In this document: positions 51,331-58,889 of the stretch, piece by piece
Layout: each line of letters begins with the position of its first letter
Position numbering within the stretch: the stretch's first letter is position 1
NCBI RefSeq assembly: GCF_025742995.1
Contig: NZ_JAOVQM010000001.1
Coordinates: forward strand, 124,001-188,000
Direction: 5' to 3'
Source: Paracholeplasma manati
GTDB taxonomy: Bacteria; Bacillota_I; Bacilli_A; Acholeplasmatales; UBA5453
DNA: 64,000 bases
Translations under genes and position numbers: made by a program
Notes under the pieces: model-generated
Told to the model about the DNA's origin: nothing
Databases searched by the model: none
The model's input: only the letters and a program-made list of their open reading frames with translations

Positions 51331-52623
51331 TTATAGACTAAGAATCCATTCACCTACTGTGAATGCTACGGATGATGCATAAATTGGGTCTTCGATGATT
51401 AATCTACCACCATAAACACCTGTACTTACCCACCAGTCATACCCTCTGTCGTTCTTAGCAGGGAATGTGTCTACGCCATCAACGAAACCATCTTGTGTAT
51501 GGTCTAGTCTTAAGCTTGGGTTTGCACTATAACCACCCATATCTTTACCCCATGGATGGAAACCAGCTTCAACGGTAACCATGTACGCGATGAATGCGGC
51601 TGCAGTCCAAGGTAGTGGGCTTGAATCTGGGATTTGTAAGAAGTGCTTATAACCGAAGCCACCAAAACCTTGATACCCCGGTACATAGGCAGCAACTGTG
51701 ACGTTGTTAACAGATGAAGTTTCTGTTTCTGAAATCGAACGAAGTTTAGAATAAACTAAGAGTGCAGTTTCATCTACAGCTGATGTTGTTACTAATTCTG
51801 ACATGATTGGACCATCATCTGTCATGACATTGATTTGTTTTGTCCAAAGTTTGATCCAAGCAAGTGCATATTTACCATTAGGACCTAATCCAAGTTCAGT
51901 CGCTTTAGACGCTAATGAGTCAACGATTGGTTGAAAATAAGCTTTTTCAGTTGCATCTAATGCATCAAATGCTTGTTTAACGATTGCTGCGTATTCATCT
52001 TTTGTTAACATCAATAAGAAGTTAAAACCAACAGGTTCAGATTCAAGACCCATGAATAATGGGGCTTCACCTTGTTTAACAAAGTCCCAAACGTTATTGA
52101 ATTCTTTGGTTCCTAAGTTGTTGTACATGAATACTTTGTTCAATGTTTGTAATGTCAATGGAGTGCCATCCTGTTCGACATCAACACCTGCAGATTCTCT
52201 AAATTCAAGTGGAATAAAATTGCGTAGTATGCCAGTTTCGATCATTTTACTTTGAATTTGGCTACCATCTTGAATCAATGTCATTGAGAATATTGGGTTA
52301 GGACTTTCTGAATCACTGGTTAACATTTGGAAGATTGAGTTTTCCTTAGGTTGTTGCCAGTTGATAACACCTGTGTAATCAGGGTATTTTTCTTTCATCG
52401 CTAAAACGAATGCTTCACCAGCTGTTTTACCGCGACTTGAATTACCAATACCTTCAAGTGTTTTACCGTTCGATTCTTCATATGCTTTAGCCATCAATTC
52501 ATCCAAAGTCATACTCTCTGCTTCAGCAATAATCTTTTCTACTTCACTTTTGGTGTTTGACTTACAACCAAACAATGAGAATACAAAAACAATTGCCAAT
52601 ACTGTGACGAATAGTTTTTTCAT
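51331..52623 (-). CDS. ABC importer solute-binding lipoprotein
   Basis: 430 residues with a lipoprotein signal (VTVLAIVFVFSLFGC, lipobox LFGC). The mature part is a two-lobed binding protein with INWQQPKENSIFQMLTSD near the start and FLQIPDSSPLPWTAAAFIAYM late; it lacks the tyrosine cluster typical of iron-binding FbpA, so iron is unlikely. It is the first gene of the importer operon (solute-binding protein, fused permease, ATPase). The neighbouring PRD regulator hints at a phosphorylated sugar or polyol, an inference only. RBS AAAAGGAGAAAAAAA. Confidence 0.88.
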   Translation of the reverse strand: MKKLFVTVLAIVFVFSLFGCKSNTKSEVEKIIAEAESMTLDELMAKAYEESNGKTLEGIGNSSRGKTAGEAFVLAMKEKYPDYTGVINWQQPKENSIFQMLTSDSESPNPIFSMTLIQDGSQIQSKMIETGILRNFIPLEFRESAGVDVEQDGTPLTLQTLNKVFMYNNLGTKEFNNVWDFVKQGEAPLFMGLESEPVGFNFLLMLTKDEYAAIVKQAFDALDATEKAYFQPIVDSLASKATELGLGPNGKYALAWIKLWTKQINVMTDDGPIMSELVTTSAVDETALLVYSKLRSISETETSSVNNVTVAAYVPGYQGFGGFGYKHFLQIPDSSPLPWTAAAFIAYMVTVEAGFHPWGKDMGGYSANPSLRLDHTQDGFVDGVDTFPAKNDRGYDWWVSTGVYGGRLIIEDPIYASSVAFTVGEWILSL

Positions 52624-53044
52624 TTTTTTTCTCCTTTTTCCTATTTTTTTTAGTGTATCAATCTTGAGTCAATACACTTGTCATTTACAGTTTAACAAAC
52701 AAAAACACCCAATGGAAGCGTATTCATTTGCATAATCTTTCTCTAAACTTATCACAATTTTGCACGAAAAACGACAGGGTTTTCCATATTTCCGTATATT
52801 AATGCGCATATGCGGTGTATTATTTTGCAAAAACAGAAGTGTTCTCCCCTTAAATGTAAATAATATTTCGTAAAAGTCGTTCTATTTCACCATTTTTTTC
52901 GCAAAATGACATTATTTTGGATTAATTACTAGTCATTCTGAAAAATCGTCTATTCCATTCTTTTTAAGCTATCGATATTCTAACAATTCTCTTTTCAAGC
53001 GAATGATAGAATACATCTTGTGTGTCCACCTGTATTTATGATAT
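52624..53044. other. 420-bp AT-rich intergenic region upstream of the ABC importer
   Basis: No open frame of interest. It contains a perfect 10-bp palindrome CGCATATGCG (52805-52814) in an otherwise AT-rich stretch, a possible regulator site, and no clear -10/-35 pair next to the importer start (a TTGACT lies at about 52657). Confidence 0.5.
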
Positions 53045-53112
53045 AAAAAACCCTTCTCAATGGTGAGAAGAGCATTTCATATCAATATTGGTGAGCTTTA
53101 GGCGTTCACGAA
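53045..53112 (-). repeat. tRNA-Glu 3'-end relic with terminator, copy A
   Basis: Minus strand reads CACCA (CCA at 53089-53091), then a spacer and the stem CTTCTCAccattGAGAAG with TTTTTT. It matches the arrangement beyond the true tRNA-Glu, but the acceptor part is strongly diverged (GAGCTTTAGGCGTTCACG in plus-strand order). It marks the outer end of cassette 3. Confidence 0.7.
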
Positions 53113-53261
53113 ATTTTACCTTATGAATCCACAAAGAACAGCATAAGGTTTTAATTTTCATCGGATGTTATAATTGCTAATGTCTTAATATAAACAATGT
53201 TTTTGAAACCTTCCCTCACATATCTTGTTTATTATTAATGTATAAATTATTGTCTACTGAC

Positions 53262-53660
53262 TTAGACTGTTTTGGGTTCTTTAAAAAGAGAGTGAGTCAA
53301 CTCTCCACCAGGCAAACAGATGATATCTTGGTTGATAACCCAATTTTCATATTTCATTGAGTCAGCAATAATTTGAAGTACCACACCTTGTTCAAGTTCT
53401 ATCGTTAGGTCACTAAATCTACTTATTGTTATTCTTTTTACTTTCAATCCGTTTATATGCTTCTTCAAATCTTGAATCTCATTTAGTGATGATTTAGTCA
53501 AGACCATTTTGTGATTAACCAATAATCTCCAATTCGTATCTAGGAGAATATATTTAATTTCTTCGTTCTTGAGGTTGAATGCAATGTTCATATATTCGTT
53601 TATGTCAATTATTACTGCACACTTAAACTTGCTTAAATATTGTCTGATTAATTTGTCCAT
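53262..53660 (-). CDS. Small protein of a C-terminal CLPGGELTH family, cargo of cassette 3
   Basis: 132 residues; same layout as the 125-residue protein at 45202-45579: start with a short helix (LIRQYLSKFKCAVIIDINE), beta-rich middle, ending YENWVINQDIICLPGGELTHSLF. The two differ at most positions but share length, order and the C-terminal signature. It is the only gene of a 0.9-kb cassette bounded by tRNA-Glu-end relics A and B and follows a leader that resembles the leader of cassette 1. RBS GGAGGCGGTAACTT. Function unknown; an immunity-type role would fit the family but is not shown. Confidence 0.72.
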   Translation of the reverse strand: MDKLIRQYLSKFKCAVIIDINEYMNIAFNLKNEEIKYILLDTNWRLLVNHKMVLTKSSLNEIQDLKKHINGLKVKRITISRFSDLTIELEQGVVLQIIADSMKYENWVINQDIICLPGGELTHSLFKEPKTV

Positions 53661-53734
53661 TAAGTTACCGCCTCCACTAAATAAATCATCTTTTGAGTTG
53701 TTTTTGACTAGATGTAACGATTGCTAATTGTTGT

Positions 53735-53966
53735 AATTATATCACGTTTTGCAACGATAAAAAATGTAGAACTTATATCAACATTAGTTGACTTATTTTA
53801 CTAAAAATTCAAAACTTACTATAGACCTTTAGGAGTTGGGTTAGTATTTGATTATGCGCAAATAAGTTTTAATGGGGTTTCTCAATGCGACAAAACTCTG
53901 CCAAATTTCAAATTTACACTTATATTTGTATGATATTTTGTTTGATATTTATACATGAACATCTAG
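53735..53966 (-). repeat. Shared leader/promoter repeat, copy in cassette 3
   Basis: About 230 bp similar along its length (roughly 65-70% by eye) to 55463-55698. Shared blocks include AACTTATATCA, TATAGACCTTTA, ATAAGTTTTAA and, nearest the gene, GTGATATAATT, which looks like an extended -10 promoter. It runs straight into the terminator and tRNA-end relic B. Confidence 0.8.
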
Positions 53967-54040
53967 TAAAAAAAGCCCCTCCCACGATTGAGAAGTGCGT
54001 TTCATTTCAATATTGGTGACTCGTACTGGTTCACGATTTT
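53967..54040 (-). repeat. tRNA-Glu 3'-end relic with terminator, copy B
   Basis: CCA complement at 54014-54016 followed in plus order by TGACTCGTA, close to the tRNA-Glu TGACCCGTA, then GGTTCACG. On the minus strand a terminator hairpin with a T7 run follows the relic. Marks the boundary between cassettes 2 and 3. Confidence 0.8.
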
Positions 54041-54079
54041 TCCAGAGTTTATAATCTCTACTTTGTTAAACTGTCAAAT

Positions 54080-54343
54080 TTACTTATAAATGTCTCTTCG
54101 ATGTCCTGCATCAACAACCAATATGATTAATCGATCATCGAAAATATGTGCAAGTAGTCTATAGTCTCCAACTCTATATCTCCAGATACCTTTCTTGTCG
54201 GCAACCAACCCTTTTCCGTGAACTCTTGGATTATCACAGCCTTCTAGATTTTTAGATATCCATGCAAAAATCATCGTTGCGATTTGTTTATCCATTCTTT
54301 TAAAGCTCTTTAGTGCATTTTCGCTGAACTCAACTCGATACAT
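54080..54343 (-). CDS. RelE/ParE-family toxin
   Basis: 87 residues with the RelE-type fold signature: YRVEFSENALKSFKRMDKQ at the start, GIWRYRVGDYRLLAHI in the middle and the C-terminal GHRRDIYK. The conserved arginines and the terminal Tyr expected for an mRNA interferase of the ribosome-dependent RelE type are present. The ATG overlaps the antitoxin stop by one base. Together with the antitoxin it forms the cargo of cassette 2. RelE toxins cut mRNA in the ribosomal A site and are neutralised by the partner. Confidence 0.92.
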   Translation of the reverse strand: MYRVEFSENALKSFKRMDKQIATMIFAWISKNLEGCDNPRVHGKGLVADKKGIWRYRVGDYRLLAHIFDDRLIILVVDAGHRRDIYK

Positions 54344-54564
54344 TATTCAATACCAAGGATAGACTTAGCTTCTTCAATCGTGTAGGTTCTAGAGTCTTGT
54401 TCATAAGTATTAAATGCCTTTTCATACAAAAAAATATCAAACTCGTCTTCGATTTTTTCTAAGATTGCTTTTCGCATCACTTCTGAAACCGTTGAACCAT
54501 TAAGTTCAGCATATTTTTTTATAAGTTCTAACTCTTTATCGTTCATTCTAATCGATATAGACAT
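54343..54564 (-). CDS. RelB-family antitoxin (ribbon-helix-helix type)
   Basis: 73 residues from the ATG at 54562-54564 (AAAGGAG upstream; an earlier in-frame start at 54615 would overlap the operator and has no RBS). N-terminal ribbon-helix-helix MSISIRMNDKELELIKKYAELNGSTVSEVMRKAI binds DNA; the C-terminal acidic part (DIFLYEKAFNTYEQDSRTYTIEEAKSILGIE) wraps the toxin. Overlaps the toxin gene by one base. Autoregulation is suggested by two AATACAnTGTATT sites over its promoter. Confidence 0.9.
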   Translation of the reverse strand: MSISIRMNDKELELIKKYAELNGSTVSEVMRKAILEKIEDEFDIFLYEKAFNTYEQDSRTYTIEEAKSILGIE

Positions 54565-54579
54565 ATCATCATCTCCTTT

Positions 54580-54628
54580 GTAATACATTGTACTACGGAT
54601 TAATAAAATGCGCAATACAATGTATTAC
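54580..54628 (-). promoter_or_regulatory. RelBE promoter with paired operators
   Basis: Perfect 13-bp inverted repeat GTAATACATTGTA (54580-54592) / TACAATGTATTAC (54616-54628); each arm is itself near palindromic (AATACAnTGTATT), centres 32 bp apart. The promoter TTGCGC - 17 bp - TACAAT (minus strand) lies between and overlaps both, the classical arrangement for RelB autorepression. Confidence 0.8.
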
Positions 54629-54840
54629 ACTAAGATAACTTAATGCAACTTTGTGTGCCTTATACTCTGATGATTGATGTATGGATTCTACAACACACTA
54701 TGTCACAAAAAATCTGTAGCATCAACCAATATAATTGGGTACTTAGAATATATACAAGACACTATTGAATCATCACGTATAGTAACACTTTAACCTTATC
54801 ATACGGACATCATAAAAAGATTCAAGAACTCATAATAATC

Positions 54841-54925
54841 CGCCATTTTCCGCCGTGGTGGGGGTTCGACTCTTAATAGAAAACAAGCGCTACATCCAGT
54901 AAAAATCGGACTGTAGCGCTTTTAA
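54841..54925 (+). terminator. Hairpin AGCGCTACA/TGTAGCGCT with a T-arm-like GGTTCGACTC just before it
   Basis: Plus strand: AGCGCTACA (54888-) and TGTAGCGCT, nested TCC/GGA, then TTTT; works as an intrinsic terminator on plus. About 30 bp upstream GGGGGTTCGACTC resembles a tRNA/tmRNA T-loop, but its stem does not pair, so it is at best a decayed 3' end. The rest of 54640-54975 shows nothing coding. Confidence 0.5.
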
Positions 54926-54974
54926 TATAGATTTATGAGATATTTAACGTATACAAAACCATGCATAAAAATCA

Positions 54975-55050
54975 ATAAAAAAACCCTTCCCACGGGTGAG
55001 AAGAGCGTTTCATAATAATTTTGGTGACCCGTAGAGGTTCACGTTTTTTT
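54975..55050 (-). repeat. tRNA-Glu 3'-end relic with terminator, copy C
   Basis: CCA complement at 55022-55024; the next bases TGACCCGTA are identical to the acceptor end of the intact tRNA-Glu, then GAGGTTCACG in place of the T arm. The terminator arms and CCCACGGGTGAGAAGAGC are identical to those behind the real tRNA. Boundary of cassettes 1 and 2; the best preserved relic. Confidence 0.88.
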
Positions 55051-55205
55051 CAGTGTTTGCAAGACTAGACTGGCATGAATATCTTTACTTTGCGTATTGT
55101 TTTGGCAACCCTTTACGGTTTTTTAATTCATAAATCTCATTCTATTTGTCACTGTCTTCTTTAACGGTTTCACAACAAGCCTGGGGTAGTTAACTGAATT
55201 TGAGA

Positions 55206-55409
55206 TCAAAACTGCAAGTATAGCCAAATTCCACAACCTATGACAATTGCTATACCGATAAATCTCATGAGGTGTTCAAAACTCCTTCTACTTTCATCAT
55301 CAACACCGTGCCTAACTGCCCAAATAATATAAACAGTTTCTTGTGGCCAAATGATATTCACAAGCCCAATTATTAAGACAATAACAAAAGTTACATAATC
55401 CCAAAACAT
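55206..55409 (-). CDS. 67-residue two-helix membrane protein, cargo of cassette 1
   Basis: Two membrane helices (about 5-21 and 47-65) join a short charged loop (RHGVDDESRRSFEHLMRF). The pattern recalls DUF6199-like small membrane proteins (Pro after helix 1, R-x-x-G before helix 2) but the match is weak. RBS TTAGGAGGAGAAAAT and a TATAAT-type promoter in the shared leader support expression. It is the only gene in the 0.7-kb cassette closest to tRNA-Glu. Function unknown. Confidence 0.7.
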   Translation of the reverse strand: MFWDYVTFVIVLIIGLVNIIWPQETVYIIWAVRHGVDDESRRSFEHLMRFIGIAIVIGCGIWLYLQF

Positions 55410-55462
55410 ATTTTCTCCTCCTAAGGTACAACTATGTTGTTAATCTCGCATTATTTATAACA

Positions 55463-55698
55463 ATTATATCACAATTAGTTATTGCTGCAAGAAGTGTTAA
55501 AACTTATATCAGCATAAGTTGTCTTTTTTTCATAAAATTAAAAACTTGTTATAGACCTTTAAGAATTGGGTGAAATTTTGTTTATTCGCACATAAGTTTT
55601 AAGGGATTTTGTCAATTTGAGCAAATTCTGTCGGATTCTGAATTATAACCAAAAACTGCCTGATATGTAGTTTGAAAACTATACATGAGTATCTAGAA
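55463..55698 (-). repeat. Shared leader/promoter repeat, copy in cassette 1
   Basis: Counterpart of 53735-53966. It holds a near-perfect palindrome AACTTAT-ATCAGC-ATAAGTT (55501-55520) and GTGATATAATTG (promoter-like) on the gene-proximal side. It follows directly on the terminator of the tRNA operon. Confidence 0.8.
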
Positions 55699-55735
55699 AA
55701 AAAGCCCTTCCCACGGGTGAGAAGAGCATTTTAAT
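55699..55735 (-). terminator. Terminator of the tRNA-Ser/tRNA-Glu operon
   Basis: Minus-strand GCTCTTC / GAAGGGC stem with TCACCCGTGG loop, followed by TTTTTTT, 8 bp after the CCA end region of tRNA-Glu. Confidence 0.85.
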
Positions 55736-55742
55736 TAATGAT

Positions 55743-55818
55743 TGGTGACCCGTACGGGATTCGAACCCGTGAATGCATGCGTGAAAGGCATGTGAGTTAA
55801 CCGTTTCTCCAACGGGCC
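55743..55818 (-). tRNA. tRNA-Glu (anticodon TTC)
   Basis: 76 nt with encoded CCA. Acceptor GGCCCGT / ACGGGTC, anticodon stem CATGC/GCATG with loop CTTTCAC (TTC at 34-36), T loop GTTCGAATC. Intact cloverleaf. Second gene of a two-tRNA operon and the ancestor of the relics A-C. Confidence 0.96.
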
Positions 55819-55846
55819 AAGCATAAAACATAATAAAAGCGCACAG

Positions 55847-55939
55847 TGGCGGAGCAGGAGGGATTTGAACCCTCGCACGAGTTTTGGCCCGTCTACACCC
55901 TTAGCAGGGGCGCCTCTTCAGCCTCTTGAGTACTACTCC
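55847..55939 (-). tRNA. tRNA-Ser (anticodon GCT)
   Basis: 93 nt with encoded CCA and long variable arm. Acceptor GGAGTAG / CTGCTCC, anticodon loop CTGCTAA (GCT), T loop GTTCAAATC. First gene of the tRNA operon, 28 bp ahead of tRNA-Glu. Confidence 0.96.
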
Positions 55940-55954
55940 AGAATGCGCTATTAT

Positions 55955-55983
55955 ATGATAACCTATTTTACGCGTAGTGTCAA
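55955..55983 (-). promoter_or_regulatory. Promoter of the tRNA operon
   Basis: Minus strand TTGACA (55978-55983), 17-bp spacer, TATCAT (55955-55960); a TATAAT 4 bp further is an alternative -10. Confidence 0.8.
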
Positions 55984-56030
55984 CCAAAAACATGAAACTT
56001 TTTTATCTTTGATAAGCCCCTGTAAAAATA

Positions 56031-56061
56031 AAAAAAGCACTGGAGAGGTGTGCTTTTCTTA
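56031..56061 (-). terminator. Intrinsic terminator after tex
   Basis: Minus-strand AAAAGCAC / GTGCTTTT with 9-nt loop followed by TTTATTTTT. Confidence 0.85.
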
Positions 56062-56071
56062 TATTGTTTAT

Positions 56072-58249
56072 TTATCGAGGTTCAATCATAGAGAGAGAGA
56101 CTTTGCCTCGTTTTTCATCTACACTTAATACCCATACTTTGATAATGTCTCCAACGGCGACCACATCTTTTGGATGTTTGACAAAGCCTTTGGAAAGTTT
56201 CGAAATATGGACTAAACCATCTTCTTTTAAACCGCAATCTACGAATGCACCGAAATCAACTACGTTTCTGACGGTACCTTCTAACATCATACCTGGTTTT
56301 AAGTCTTCGAGATGGAGAATATCGTTTCTTAAAACTGGTGCGTCAAACTGGTCTCTTGGGTCTCTTTGAGGGGCAATAAATGCATCTAATATGTCGTTTA
56401 AGGTGTATTTATCCACAGAGAGTTCTTGTTGTAAGGCTGCTCTGTTGATTTGATCGATGACTTTCTTCAATTCAGGTTTACCAAATTGGTCTGGTGTAAT
56501 CTGATATTTTTTCATGATCTGTTTGGCAGTGGCGTAAGATTCTGGGTGAATCGCTGTCATATCAAGCGCTTCATCGCCACCGACGATGCGTAAGAACCCC
56601 ACCGATTGTTCAAACGCTTTGTCCCCTAGACGAGGGACTTTTTTAATGTCTTCGCGTGATTTAAACGCGCCATGCTGATCACGGTGCTTCACGATATTTT
56701 CGGAGACCGTTTTATTTAATCCAGATACATAGGTAAGTAAGGATTTTGAAGCCGTGTTGACGTTGACGCCAACTTGGTTTACAGCGTTACTTACAATAAA
56801 ATCTAGGGATTCAGATAATTTCTTTTGTGATACGTCGTGTTGATATTGACCAACACCAATTGACTTCGGATCAATTTTAACAAGTTCTGATAGTGGGTCT
56901 TGAAGACGTCTCGCAATGGATGCTGCTGAACGTTCTTCAACCGAATATTCAGGGAATTCTTCTCTCGCCAACTCTGAGGCAGAGTAAACCGAAGCGCCTG
57001 CTTCTGACACAATGACATACTTTGTCGTTAAGTCATACTTCTTAAGGAGCTCTGCAATAAAGGCTTCAGTTTCGCGGGAGGCTGTTCCATTCCCAATGGC
57101 GATGATATCGACATTGTGTTTCGCAATGAATTGTCTGATGATTTTTTCAGATAAAGTGACACGATCTTCGATGTGTTCTTCACCTTTATACTTTTCATGT
57201 GGGTAGATGACACCTTTTTGTAAGACAGTACCTTGTTCGTTTACAACACAAAGTTTGCAACCGGTACGGTATGCCGGGTCAACACCTAGAACAACTTTAT
57301 TCTTCATCGGTCTTTGTAATAAGAGGTTTCTTAAGTTCATAGCGAAGACTTCGATGGCTTGATCTTCTGCTTTAGAAGTCAAATCGGCACGAATCTCACG
57401 CTCTAAACTTGGATAGATTAAACGCTTTAATGCGTCTTCAATCGCTGACTCTACTACAGGTACAACCGGTGAACTCGGATTGGTTAAAATTTTTGAACCG
57501 AGATATTTTAACATCGCAGGGGTGTTGCTGTCAATAGAAACAGAAATAATTTTTTCATCTTCTGCGCGGTTCATGGCTAAGATTCTGTGAGGGGCTACTT
57601 TAGATACTTTTTCAACATGGTCATAATACATTTCATAGACGTGTTTTTCATCGAGTTGCTCGCCGTTTTTCTTCACCTTAGAGGTGATTAAACCATCGAC
57701 TTCCATCTCAACACGGAGTGCTTTACGGTAATCTGCATTATCGCTCACTTGTTCAGCAATGATGTACTTCGCACCAGTGATCGCGTCTTCAGCGGATTTG
57801 ACTTGTTCATTGATGAACTTGTTTGCTTCAGCTTCTAAGTTGATTTGATTTGGAAAAGTTAAAATCAATTTTGCGAGTGGTTCTAACCCCATCGCGATGG
57901 CTTCGGTCGCCTTGGTTTTTTTCTTTTCCTTATAAGGTCTATATAAATCTTCAACTTCAACCAACTTGGTCGATTTCAAGATGTTATTGCGTAATTCATC
58001 GGTCATCATGCCTTTTTCTTCAATCAAGCGGATGACGTCTTCTTTTCTCTTTAATAGGTTAACCCCGTATTCCCAAGATTTGTGAATCTCGTTGATTTGT
58101 TCTTCATCGAGACCACCAGTGACTTCTTTACGATATCTCGCAATGAATGGGATGGTGTTACCTTCATCGAGTAAACTTAAAACAGCTTCGATTTGTTTGT
58201 CTTTAATACTGAGGGTATTCGCGATTTCTTTGACTAATAATTGATCCAT
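56072..58249 (-). CDS. tex: Tex-family transcription accessory protein
   Basis: 725 residues in the standard order: N-terminal helical region, YqgF-like domain (about 325-450, VVLGVDPAYRTGCKLCVVNEQG), helix-hairpin-helix segments (about 485-560, with VGVNVNTASKSLLTYVSGLN), and a C-terminal S1 RNA-binding domain (about 650-722, GMMLEGTVRNVVDFGAFVDC). Tex is a conserved cytoplasmic nucleic-acid-binding protein linked to transcription and ribosome-associated processes. Start ATG follows AAGGTGG. Normal length, no unusual changes. Confidence 0.97.
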   Translation of the reverse strand: MDQLLVKEIANTLSIKDKQIEAVLSLLDEGNTIPFIARYRKEVTGGLDEEQINEIHKSWEYGVNLLKRKEDVIRLIEEKGMMTDELRNNILKSTKLVEVEDLYRPYKEKKKTKATEAIAMGLEPLAKLILTFPNQINLEAEANKFINEQVKSAEDAITGAKYIIAEQVSDNADYRKALRVEMEVDGLITSKVKKNGEQLDEKHVYEMYYDHVEKVSKVAPHRILAMNRAEDEKIISVSIDSNTPAMLKYLGSKILTNPSSPVVPVVESAIEDALKRLIYPSLEREIRADLTSKAEDQAIEVFAMNLRNLLLQRPMKNKVVLGVDPAYRTGCKLCVVNEQGTVLQKGVIYPHEKYKGEEHIEDRVTLSEKIIRQFIAKHNVDIIAIGNGTASRETEAFIAELLKKYDLTTKYVIVSEAGASVYSASELAREEFPEYSVEERSAASIARRLQDPLSELVKIDPKSIGVGQYQHDVSQKKLSESLDFIVSNAVNQVGVNVNTASKSLLTYVSGLNKTVSENIVKHRDQHGAFKSREDIKKVPRLGDKAFEQSVGFLRIVGGDEALDMTAIHPESYATAKQIMKKYQITPDQFGKPELKKVIDQINRAALQQELSVDKYTLNDILDAFIAPQRDPRDQFDAPVLRNDILHLEDLKPGMMLEGTVRNVVDFGAFVDCGLKEDGLVHISKLSKGFVKHPKDVVAVGDIIKVWVLSVDEKRGKVSLSMIEPR

Positions 58250-58276
58250 ATATGTTCCACCTTTTTTTCGGACAAA

Positions 58277-58304
58277 AAGGGCATAATCGCCCTTTTAATT
58301 TCTA
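58277..58304 (-). terminator. Intrinsic terminator after the thioredoxin-like gene
   Basis: AAAAGGGC / GCCCTTTT with GATTAT loop, then T-rich; the stem starts at the stop codon. Confidence 0.8.
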
Positions 58305-58864
58305 ATTGAGTTCAGTGTTGATAAAATCGATGTAGGACTTGTAATCATGGCATTTTCAGTTGCTAAAGCATCACCTTGGATATGAATCAAGGCTGGTCTG
58401 CTCGGTAATAATAGACCTGAAATATAGCTTGATAAGCTTGCATTATCGGTATCGTTGTAATTCATGACAAAGAATGAATAGTTTTGACTACCAGCCGCTT
58501 CTGCTGCTGCAATCACTGCACTTTCTAAGTCTTCACAAACGGTACATTCTTCGAAGTTACCATTATAAATATAGACATAAACATCGTATTTTACGTCTTC
58601 TAATGCATCTTCTTCATTATCATTTAACAACCATTTGTATTCATCTAAAACGATGTGTTCAAGGGTTTCAAAACGATCATAGTTTGGTTTTTTATCTTTA
58701 AATACATACGTATCCACTAACCAGTAAGTCAATGCACCAATCCCAATCAATAAAATACCTAGGACGGTATAAAGCATCACTTTGTTAGAAGTTTGGCTTG
58801 GTTGAACTGCTTTTTTGTTATTTTGTTTTTTAACAGGTTGTTTAGTATTCGTAACGCGCGGCAT
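58295..58864 (-). CDS. Membrane-anchored thioredoxin-like protein
   Basis: 189 residues. A basic N-terminus (about 1-30), one membrane helix (VMLYTVLGILLIGIGALTYWL) and an extracytoplasmic domain with VYVYIYNGNFEECTVCEDLESAV: a CxxC motif (CTVC) after a beta-strand, as in thioredoxin folds, followed by SFFVMNYND and a cis-Pro-like RPALIHIQG. It probably takes part in disulfide chemistry on the outer membrane face. The fold call rests on the motif order. It has its own promoter. Confidence 0.7.
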   Translation of the reverse strand: MPRVTNTKQPVKKQNNKKAVQPSQTSNKVMLYTVLGILLIGIGALTYWLVDTYVFKDKKPNYDRFETLEHIVLDEYKWLLNDNEEDALEDVKYDVYVYIYNGNFEECTVCEDLESAVIAAAEAAGSQNYSFFVMNYNDTDNASLSSYISGLLLPSRPALIHIQGDALATENAMITSPTSILSTLNSIRN

Positions 58865-58889
58865 GTTAATCTCTCCTCATTCCTATGAT

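Noticed and set aside
52805-52814. CGCATATGCG palindrome as operator of the ABC importer
   Set aside because: It occurs once, about 180 bp from the start codon, and no clear promoter is near it, so it is only noted in the intergenic entry.
53045-55735. CRISPR array suggested by four similar blocks
   Set aside because: The blocks are 700-1000 bp apart, diverge strongly, hold terminators and tRNA ends and have genes between them; there are no regular spacers or cas genes.
56072-58249. Integration of a mobile element into the tex gene because it borders the tRNA array
   Set aside because: tex is full length with all domains and a normal terminator; the variable region lies only on the other side of the tRNA genes.
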